DNA from: an uncultured Thomasclavelia sp.
Lineage (GTDB): Bacteria > Bacillota_I > Bacilli_A > Erysipelotrichales > Coprobacillaceae
Length of the DNA stretch: 64,000 bases
Assembly: GCF_944324745.1 (NCBI RefSeq)
Contig: NZ_CALUXO010000085.1
Coordinates: 1 to 64,000, forward strand
Reading direction: 5' to 3'
Part shown: piece by piece, positions 55,464-62,303 of the stretch
How positions within the stretch are numbered: position 1 is the first letter of the stretch
Layout: each line of letters starts with the position of its first letter
Made by a program: the position numbers and the translations under genes
The notes under the pieces: model-generated
The model's database searches: none
Seen by the model: the letters and a program-made list of their open reading frames with translations, nothing else
Told to the model about the DNA's origin: nothing

Positions 55464-56018
55464 ATGAATAAAGTTGCAGTCTTATTTCATGATGGATTTG
55501 AAGAATTAGAAGCATTAAGTACAGTTGATGTAATGCGTCGAGCTAATGTTGAATGTACCATGGTTGGCATGGCTAAAGATGTAGTTACTAGTGCTCATCA
55601 AATTAAAATAACTATGGATCAAGTATATGACCATGATCTTGATGACTATGATATGATCGTTATTCCTGGTGGTTTGCCTGGAGCAACTAATCTTCGCGAT
55701 GATCCAAACGTCATTGAATTAGTTAAAAAATTTAATCAGGAAAATAAAATTATTGGTGCTATTTGCGCTGGACCAATTGTATTAGAAAAAGCCGGTGTTA
55801 TTTCTGGTAAAACTGTAACCTGTTATCCAGGTTTTGAACAACAATTGACAAGTGCCAATTATCAAGAAGCACTAGTTCAAGTTGATGGGAATATTGTTAC
55901 TGGTAAAGGACCAGCAGCAGCTTTGGCATTTGCATATACGTTATTACAAGAATTAGGATATGATAATAGTGAAATTAGAGATGGTATGCAATATAGCTAT
56001 CTAGAAAAAAATATTTAA
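55464..56018 (+). CDS. DJ-1/PfpI-family protein
   Basis: 184 residues, single DJ-1/ThiJ/PfpI domain. The nucleophile elbow GAICAGPIVLEKAG has Cys at ~102. The conserved Glu is in FHDGFEELEAL (~15-17), and PGGLPGATNLRDD (~65-77) is typical of YajL-like members. Proposed activities in the family include glyoxalase/deglycase and redox sensing; none can be chosen from sequence. SD GCAGGAGG. Confidence 0.85.
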   Translation: MNKVAVLFHDGFEELEALSTVDVMRRANVECTMVGMAKDVVTSAHQIKITMDQVYDHDLDDYDMIVIPGGLPGATNLRDDPNVIELVKKFNQENKIIGAICAGPIVLEKAGVISGKTVTCYPGFEQQLTSANYQEALVQVDGNIVTGKGPAAALAFAYTLLQELGYDNSEIRDGMQYSYLEKNI

Positions 56019-56082
56019 CTTTATCTCTTTTCATTAATTAGAATTTAGAGTATAATATCGTTTGCAAGGAATGATAATTATA

Positions 56083-56127
56083 ATGGCTAAATTTAAAATG
56101 AAATCTTTGCAAAAAAGTGTGAGCTAG
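56083..56127 (+). CDS. Possible 14-codon ORF on a short transcript
   Basis: ATG GCT AAA ... ending in TAG within the terminator palindrome. TATAAT at 56051-56056 with a weak TTTTCA 17 bases upstream, and AAGGA before the ATG. The whole unit (promoter to terminator) would give an RNA of about 85 nt. It may be a small RNA rather than a gene. Confidence 0.25.
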   Translation: MAKFKMKSLQKSVS

Positions 56128-56140
56128 CTCACACTTTTTT
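56111..56140. terminator. Perfect 30-base palindromic terminator
   Basis: AAAAAAGTGTGAGCT and its exact complement, between convergent genes. It also overlaps the 3' end of the membrane protein gene on the minus strand. Confidence 0.9.
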
Positions 56141-56648
56141 CTATTTTGGCAAGATCAAATAAAATTACTCCAATAACAAACAGTTCAATAATTGTATTTA
56201 TATTTCCAAACATTACTATAAACATCATAATGACGAATAACTGCCAGAAAAATAATGAGATCATTGTTTGAAATAATTGAAAATCAAAATAGTATATCTT
56301 TTTGATCAAAAAATAAATTATCAATAATAAACTAATGATAGCAGTTAGAGATAGTAAAACATGTAGATAGGAACTGATATTATTACTTTCAGGATAATAT
56401 GGAAGATATGATCCAATTAACATCGATAAAAAACTAAAACCAGTAAGTAATTTGATTTGATAGATATTGAAATTTATTTTCTTAAATAACTTAGTAACTT
56501 TAAATAATAGAAAAAAAGAAAGAATAGTAATCCAAATTAAATAATAAATTCGCAAATTTTCCTGGTATGAAAGATACGTAAAATTATTATAGGTCCAGGA
56601 TGTTTTCAATGATAATAATATTGTTATTAAAAAGATAATTAAATACAT
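56124..56648 (-). CDS. Uncharacterised membrane protein
   Basis: 174 residues, about five to six hydrophobic helices filling most of the chain, with short Lys- and Asn-rich loops. No family motif was recognised. Start ATG 56648 with TGGAGGCAGT upstream as SD. Function unknown. Confidence 0.6.
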   Translation of the reverse strand: MYLIIFLITILLSLKTSWTYNNFTYLSYQENLRIYYLIWITILSFFLLFKVTKLFKKINFNIYQIKLLTGFSFLSMLIGSYLPYYPESNNISSYLHVLLSLTAIISLLLIIYFLIKKIYYFDFQLFQTMISLFFWQLFVIMMFIVMFGNINTIIELFVIGVILFDLAKIEKSVS

Positions 56649-56790
56649 CGACTGCCTCCACCATCATTTATTAACTTTAATTATTTTAACATAACTTTTT
56701 AATTTATTAGTAGATAATTATTTATGAAAATGATGATAAAAAAAGAAAAGTTTAATTTATAGGTTTAAATGATATTAAGGAGGTGTTTTT

Positions 56791-57108
56791 ATGCGATTAA
56801 AACTAACCAAGATGCAAACACATTTAAACGATGAAAGGAGACTCGAAAATAAAACTAATATCAGTGCACGAATGAAATTAAATTATTGTCGTTTATCTAG
56901 GCAAAAAATGGAACTTAATTTATTAGTAATTGCTGAAGATGATTTTTTTCAAGAACTATTCAATGTTGAACTGACTTATTTATTAGAAGAAACAGCGTTG
57001 AATGACGAAAAAACTGTTATTGCTCAGGCAGTAACCCAGCTGGAGCCACGAATTGAATTAATACTATCAATGTTGACTGAGGAAATGGGTTTTGAATTAC
57101 TAAGTTGA
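56791..57108 (+). CDS. Uncharacterised 105-residue protein
   Basis: A strong AGGAGGTG 8 bases upstream supports translation. The N-terminal third is basic, the rest acidic and helical (LLVIAEDDFFQELFNVELTY; ending MLTEEMGFELLS). No motif was recognised. It ends in a long hairpin directly upstream of the sigma-K-like promoter of the dpa operon, so a sporulation role is possible but unsupported. Confidence 0.6.
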   Translation: MRLKLTKMQTHLNDERRLENKTNISARMKLNYCRLSRQKMELNLLVIAEDDFFQELFNVELTYLLEETALNDEKTVIAQAVTQLEPRIELILSMLTEEMGFELLS

Positions 57109-57131
57109 TGGATTTCCATCAACTTAGTAAC
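57099..57131 (+). terminator. Hairpin at the end of the 56791 gene
   Basis: ACTAAGTTGATGGA-TT-TCCATCAACTTAGT, including the stop codon. The tail is AACAAAC without a T run, so termination efficiency is doubtful; it may protect the 3' end. Confidence 0.5.
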
Positions 57132-57156
57132 AAACTAAGATAATTATCATATTTTA
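57130..57156 (+). promoter_or_regulatory. Sigma-K-like promoter of the dpa operon
   Basis: AC (57130-57131), 16 bases, CATATTTTA (57148-57156), which fits the mother-cell sigma-K pattern AC-N16-CATANNNTA. GAGGTGG follows at 57164 and the dpaA ATG at 57174. dpaAB (spoVF) is sigma-K-dependent in Bacillus. Confidence 0.6.
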
Positions 57157-57173
57157 TACTATAGAGGTGGAAT

Positions 57174-57923
57174 ATGATAGTTTATATTTATGGAAACGAT
57201 AGTCGGGTGCAGTGTTTAAAGACTATCTTCAAAAATGATGGGTATCAAATCATCGATGATATCCAGCAAGTTTCAAATTGTGATATCGTGTATTTAGGTA
57301 AAGATGGTCAAGGTTTTGAAGGCTGTGATTTTAAAAGAGGAGCTATAGTTTTAACATTGTTGAAAAATCAGCGACTTAATTATTTAAGTAATTTAAAAGA
57401 ATTCACGTATGATTACTTGTATCGAGATGAAAAATTTGTTTGCCAAAATACTTTAATTTGTGATGAAGCGTTGATAGCTTATATGATCATTGATAATAAT
57501 ATTTCGCTGGCAAATTCAAAAATATTAATTTTAGGCTATGGTCATTGTGGTAAAGACTTAGCTGGAAAATTAAGTAGTTTTGATGCTAAGATTACTATTG
57601 CCAATCGCGATAATCATCATTATGATGAAGTTATTAAAGAGGGGTATAGTTATCAAAGCTTAAAGCATTTAAATTTAAAAGGATATGATTTTATCATCAA
57701 TACTATTCCATATCCTGTTTTAACAAGAAAAATCTTAACAACCAAAAATCCTTCTTGTCAAATTTATGATCTAGCATCTAAACCTTATGGTGTAAAAAAG
57801 ATAGACCGGGATACTAATTATCATCTATTAACTAAGTTACCAACAAAATATGCTTATTTAAGTAGTGGCAAGATTTTATATGATGTAATTAAAAGGATGG
57901 TAAATAGTTATGCTGGAAAATAA
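57174..57923 (+). CDS. dpaA: Dipicolinate synthase subunit A
   Basis: 249 residues, shorter than the ~300 of Bacillus DpaA. The C-terminal Rossmann domain is clear: NSKILILGYGHCGKDLAGKL (~119-138), then FDAKITIANRD. With DpaB it oxidises a lysine-pathway intermediate to dipicolinate in the mother cell; dipicolinate is stored in the spore core. The N-terminal domain is diverged. Preceded by a sigma-K-like promoter; overlaps dpaB by 14 bases. Confidence 0.8.
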   Translation: MIVYIYGNDSRVQCLKTIFKNDGYQIIDDIQQVSNCDIVYLGKDGQGFEGCDFKRGAIVLTLLKNQRLNYLSNLKEFTYDYLYRDEKFVCQNTLICDEALIAYMIIDNNISLANSKILILGYGHCGKDLAGKLSSFDAKITIANRDNHHYDEVIKEGYSYQSLKHLNLKGYDFIINTIPYPVLTRKILTTKNPSCQIYDLASKPYGVKKIDRDTNYHLLTKLPTKYAYLSSGKILYDVIKRMVNSYAGK

Positions 57924-58500
57924 GAAAATTGGAATTGGAATCACCGGTTCATTTTGTACTTTAAAAAAGACCTTATCAGTTATTGAAACATTGGCAAAAT
58001 TAAATTGTGAATTATACATTTTTATTTCAGAAAAAATAGAAACATGTAATACTCGGTTTAATCAGGCTGATGAGCTGATTGAACGATTAGAACAACTTTC
58101 TAAACGACCAGTGATAAATAATGTAGTTAATAGTGAAATTTTTGGGCCAAAAATTCCTTTAGATATAATGCTGGTGATGCCTTGTAGTTCTAATACCTTA
58201 GCTAAATTGGCAACCGGAATCAATGATAATGCTGTAACAATGGCTTGTAAATCAACTTTAAGGAATAATCATAATGTTGTTTTGGCAATTTCAACAAATG
58301 ATGCTTTAAGTAATTCAGGAAAAAATATTATGCAAATGCTAAATACTAAGAATTTTTATTTAGTACCGTTATACCAAGATGATTGTATCAAAAAACCAAA
58401 CAGTATGATTTTTGATGAAACCTTAGTTATTCAAACCCTGATCAATGCTTTAAATCATAAGCAAATTCAACCCGTCTTTGAAGGGACAAAAAATGATTGA
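57910..58500 (+). CDS. dpaB: Dipicolinate synthase subunit B (flavoprotein)
   Basis: 196 residues of the flavoprotein (DFP/UbiX-like) fold. GIGITGSFCTLKKTLSVIE (6-24) is the typical N-terminus of DpaB, LVMPCSSNTLAKLATGINDNAV (~88-109) the FMN-binding loop, and the C-terminal region FYLVPLYQDDCIKKPNSM is also family-like. It partners DpaA. Overlaps dpaA by 14 bases and the aspartokinase-like gene by 8, so the operon is translationally coupled. Confidence 0.88.
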   Translation: MLENKKIGIGITGSFCTLKKTLSVIETLAKLNCELYIFISEKIETCNTRFNQADELIERLEQLSKRPVINNVVNSEIFGPKIPLDIMLVMPCSSNTLAKLATGINDNAVTMACKSTLRNNHNVVLAISTNDALSNSGKNIMQMLNTKNFYLVPLYQDDCIKKPNSMIFDETLVIQTLINALNHKQIQPVFEGTKND

Positions 58501-59545
58501 GGTCTTAAAATTTGGTGAAACTGCACTGCAAAATGACCTGACTATTGCTAAAGTAATTGAAATTATTAAAAAACATCAAGAAAATAAATTGATTGTCGTT
58601 GTCAGTGCTATGAAAAATGGTCCTTATGCTACTAAAACATTAAGTACTTTAGCTAATAACCTGACAATCGATGAGGCTAGTCGTATTGTTAGCTGTGGTG
58701 AAACTATCAGCAGTGTTATTTTGTCAAGCAGATTAAAAAATGCTAATTTAAAAGCAATCTCACTTTCTTGTCACCAAATTGGATTAAAAACAAGGAAAAA
58801 GCGATTAGTAGCAATTAATCAAGCACGTATAAAAAAACTATTTGAAACATATGATATTTTGATAATTCCAGGTTTTCAGGGAATTAATGAACAAGGGGAG
58901 ATAAGAATCCTGGATCCAGGTGATAGTGATTATACTGCTATCTATTTAGCTAAACGCTTAAAACTAGACCGGGTCTATCTATACAGTGAAGCTGGGGGTA
59001 TTTATACTGGTGATCCAGAATTTATTGATCATCCTAAATTATTGTCGCATATCAATTATTTTCAAGTTTTAGATCTTGTTAAGTACCAATCAGGAATCAT
59101 CGCATTTAAAGCATTAGCTGAAGCTAATAGAATTGATCAGTTTAAAATTATGCTTCGTAGTTATAGTAATGAAAAAATTGGTACTTTAATCAACCATGAT
59201 GATCTTAATGTTAGAACGATGGCAATCGATTTTGACTATCATCTAATTAGATTTGAAACGGTGATTGATAATCAAGATCGAAAGTATTTTCATGATCATT
59301 TTGGAAAAGATTATTTTATAAAAAAAGAGAATCTTTCAAAATTAAAGACTCCATATTTGATAATGGGAAATTATACTAAAATTCATTTTGTCGGCTGTGG
59401 GTTGAACAAAGATGAAATTTATCGTAATTTTCTCGACCGTTTTGCCATTGTTTCTCAAAACGAAACTGCCAGTTATTACATTAATGAAAGGACCCAGCAT
59501 CAAGACATCAATTTATTACATGATATCATTGTAAGGAGCGATTAA
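58493..59545 (+). CDS. Diverged aspartokinase-like protein (DapG position)
   Basis: 350 residues from ATG 58493, which overlaps the dpaB stop (GAAGGGA upstream). Amino acid kinase fold: VVVSAMKNG, VSCGETISSVILSSRL and YTAIYLAKRL. The nucleotide loop normally KFGGTSV is KFGETAL, with Glu at residue 9, and GRGGSDTTA is PGDSDYTA. A C-terminal ACT-like region is present. In Bacillus the spoVF operon continues with asd, dapG and dapA to supply dipicolinate; asd is absent here. Activity is uncertain because both phosphate-binding glycine motifs are changed. Confidence 0.75.
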   Translation: MIEVLKFGETALQNDLTIAKVIEIIKKHQENKLIVVVSAMKNGPYATKTLSTLANNLTIDEASRIVSCGETISSVILSSRLKNANLKAISLSCHQIGLKTRKKRLVAINQARIKKLFETYDILIIPGFQGINEQGEIRILDPGDSDYTAIYLAKRLKLDRVYLYSEAGGIYTGDPEFIDHPKLLSHINYFQVLDLVKYQSGIIAFKALAEANRIDQFKIMLRSYSNEKIGTLINHDDLNVRTMAIDFDYHLIRFETVIDNQDRKYFHDHFGKDYFIKKENLSKLKTPYLIMGNYTKIHFVGCGLNKDEIYRNFLDRFAIVSQNETASYYINERTQHQDINLLHDIIVRSD

Positions 59546-59546
59546 A

Positions 59547-60338
59547 ATTAAAATATTCACCAATTTAGTTACAATATTTAAAGAAGATGACAGCATTGAT
59601 TACCAACAAACCAAAGCCTTAGTTACCAGATTACAAAAACAAGGATGTCGTTACTTTATCATTGGAAGTTTTACTGGTGAAGGATATAGTTTGAATTTCA
59701 ATGAAACTAAACACTTGCTTAGATATTTATGTTTTCATTTCCCTAATCTGTCTTTTTATCTGGAAATTGATTTAGTCTATACTAAAAGTATTATTAGAAT
59801 TATGGCAAATATGGATTTTATCACTGGTTTTATTATTAATTTGCCCAAAATCATTCATTTTAATGCAGATCAATTGTCATTACATCTAAGTTTAATCAAA
59901 GCAGCAACTAATAAACAAATAATAGTATTTGATAATACTGACTTTTCTAATTTTGATGAATTAATCAAACCATTATCAATAAATGGTTTGATTATATCCG
60001 ATAAAAATAAACTCAATAATTATAATAAAAATGCACAATTAAATATTTATTGTTTAGAAGCACTGTATTTTAATGAATTTCCAGCCGTAGCTGGAATAAT
60101 CAGTGATGTTGCTAATATTGATTATCAGATAGTTGTCCAAACTTTAAAAAATTCTAAGAAGCAGTTAAAATTCTATCACACTTTGTTGCATCTTTTAAAT
60201 CAGACTAGTCTTAGTACTTCAATAAAATATTGTTTAAAGCAACAGCAAGGATTTTCAAACCAGACCAGGTTGCCGCTTACTAAAATTGACAACAAGCTTG
60301 AAAATAAATTAAATCAGGTGCTGGAAAAAACCAAATAA
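59547..60338 (+). CDS. Diverged dihydrodipicolinate synthase-like protein with ATT start
   Basis: 263 residues. AAGGAG at 59533 sits 8 bases before ATT 59547; a TAA closes the frame at 59532 and no ATG, GTG or TTG occurs until 59691. ATT is therefore the likely start. The N-terminus KIFTNLVTIFKEDDSIDY and GSFTGEGYSL (usual GTTGE) align with DapA. The Schiff-base lysine (GIKE region) appears replaced in AGIISDVAN, and the catalytic tyrosine (YYN) in VFDNTDF. The protein is also shorter than DapA (~290). It lies at the end of the dpa operon, right after the aspartokinase-like gene, but is probably not a normal DapA. Confidence 0.7.
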   Translation: MKIFTNLVTIFKEDDSIDYQQTKALVTRLQKQGCRYFIIGSFTGEGYSLNFNETKHLLRYLCFHFPNLSFYLEIDLVYTKSIIRIMANMDFITGFIINLPKIIHFNADQLSLHLSLIKAATNKQIIVFDNTDFSNFDELIKPLSINGLIISDKNKLNNYNKNAQLNIYCLEALYFNEFPAVAGIISDVANIDYQIVVQTLKNSKKQLKFYHTLLHLLNQTSLSTSIKYCLKQQQGFSNQTRLPLTKIDNKLENKLNQVLEKTK

Positions 60339-60525
60339 ACACTTATTTTGATAAAAAAATTAAAGTAGTTAATAATATAGAAGATAAATTAATTTAATTT
60401 TAAGAATTTTTTTGATACAATTATGTTAGATATATTAGTCAACTGGTCGTAAATATGATAATATATAAAAACATGACGCAAGATATATGAAATACTTATA
60501 ATAATATAATAATATGGAGGTACAA

Positions 60526-62220
60526 ATGAAGAAAGAAGTAGTAAGGATTTTACCGCTTGGTGGTCAAGCGGAAATGGGAAAAAGCATGTATTGTATTGAA
60601 ATCGATGAAAAAATCTTTATCATTGATGCTGGTTTTCGTTTTCCAGAAGTTAGTAAATTAGGTGTTGATATCATAATTCCTAGTTTCGATTATTTAAAAG
60701 AAAATGCTGAAAGAATCGTAGCGATAATTATTACCCATGGTCATGATGACGTTATGGGGGCATTGCCTTATTTATTAGAAGCAGTAAATGTGCCAATTTA
60801 TGCTCCGGCTTTAACGGCAGATTTAATGGAACAGATGCTAAAACGGTACAAAAAACACAATAATCCTAATTTGAATTATGAGATAAATCGAGTAAAACGT
60901 AATGATTCAATCAATATTGCAAATACACCAGTGGAATTTTTCCCTCTAACTCATTCTATTCCTGGTAGTGTTGGAATCGCAATCTGGTCATCAAGCGGTT
61001 ATATTGTTTATAGTGGCGAATTTATCATTGATTTTGGAGCTCCTGAGGGATTCCGTTGTGATATTCAAAAGATGATGGAAATTGGAAAAAAAGGAGTTTT
61101 AGCGTTATTATGTGAATCATCATATTCGATGAATTCAGGGTATACCTCACCACGGCATAAATTGACCGATAAAATTGATCATATATTCGAAGATAGTGAA
61201 GGACGAATTATTATTTCCAGTTATGCTCAAAATATTTTTAGAACCAAAGAAATCGTTGAGCTAACTAAAAAATATAATCGAAAAATTGTTTTCTATGGTC
61301 GAGATAAATATGATAGCACTAATAGTATTGTTCGTATCGGACAACAGCTAAAAAAAGCCGTTATTCAAATTCCTAAAGATATAATTGCTTTTTCAACTGA
61401 TATTGGAAAAAAGGGGATTGATGATAATTTAGTTATTTTACTAAGTGGTACACCTCAAAGAATCTATCATGACATTTTAGATATTATTGATGGTGGCGAT
61501 GAATACTTAAAATTAAATGAAAATGATACTTTCATTGTGGCTTCACCAGTAATTCCAGGAACTGAAAAGATTGCCAATAAAGCCATTAATGAACTATATA
61601 AAACCGATTCTAATATTCATGTTTTAAAAAATAAAGAATTAAGTTCAATGCATGCTTCGCAAGAAGATATTAAAGTTATTATCCAGATTTTCAATCCAAA
61701 ATATTTTGTTCCGATCAAAGGTGAATATCAGCACTTTATTTCTAACCTTGATATAGCTCAAAGTATGTCAATTCCAGCTGAAAATGTTGGTATTATTGAT
61801 AATGGTGAGATATTGACATTTATTGACGGTAAATTACAAGATTATCGTGATACAATTGAAGTTGAAGATGTTATGATTGATGGTAGTGGGGTTGGAGATG
61901 TCGGAGACAAAGTTATTGATGATCGAATTCAGCTATCAAATGATGGTGTGGTCGTTATTGGGGTAACTGTTGATGATCAAACAAAAGATATCATTGCGAC
62001 TACTGATGTTCAAACTCGTGGTTTTGTATATTTAAGAGATTCTGAATATATTATCAAAGGCATCATTGAAATTGCTGAAAAATGTGTTGAAGATATGAAA
62101 AAAAATTCTAAATTAGAAGCAGTAGAAGTCCGTCAGACCATTAAAGATAAAGTCAATAAATATATTACGAAGGAAACAGGTAAAAAACCAGTTATTTTAC
62201 CAATTATTATTGAAGTCTAA
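60526..62220 (+). CDS. RNase J-family protein with altered metal site (J2-like)
   Basis: 564 residues from ATG 60526 (ATGGAGGT 6 bases upstream; ATG 60514 lies in the SD). Metallo-beta-lactamase/beta-CASP layout of RNase J: LGGQAEMGKSMYCIE, DAGFRFPE, THGHDDVMGALPYL, and a C-terminal domain ending KKPVILPIIIEV. The metal motif HxHxDH reads H71-G-H73-D-D75-V76, so the last His is Val; GDF is GEF (E165), and PVHGEY is PIKGEY (K398). H376 in MHAS is kept. RNase J2 subunits show similar losses and support RNase J1 in mRNA decay; catalysis by this chain is doubtful. Confidence 0.8.
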   Translation: MKKEVVRILPLGGQAEMGKSMYCIEIDEKIFIIDAGFRFPEVSKLGVDIIIPSFDYLKENAERIVAIIITHGHDDVMGALPYLLEAVNVPIYAPALTADLMEQMLKRYKKHNNPNLNYEINRVKRNDSINIANTPVEFFPLTHSIPGSVGIAIWSSSGYIVYSGEFIIDFGAPEGFRCDIQKMMEIGKKGVLALLCESSYSMNSGYTSPRHKLTDKIDHIFEDSEGRIIISSYAQNIFRTKEIVELTKKYNRKIVFYGRDKYDSTNSIVRIGQQLKKAVIQIPKDIIAFSTDIGKKGIDDNLVILLSGTPQRIYHDILDIIDGGDEYLKLNENDTFIVASPVIPGTEKIANKAINELYKTDSNIHVLKNKELSSMHASQEDIKVIIQIFNPKYFVPIKGEYQHFISNLDIAQSMSIPAENVGIIDNGEILTFIDGKLQDYRDTIEVEDVMIDGSGVGDVGDKVIDDRIQLSNDGVVVIGVTVDDQTKDIIATTDVQTRGFVYLRDSEYIIKGIIEIAEKCVEDMKKNSKLEAVEVRQTIKDKVNKYITKETGKKPVILPIIIEV

Positions 62221-62303
62221 GCAAGTTTATCTTGCTTTTTCTTTTTCAAGATAATATCGTATGTTATAATAATAGAGCTAAGTTGGAGGTGTGAAAATAA
62301 TTC

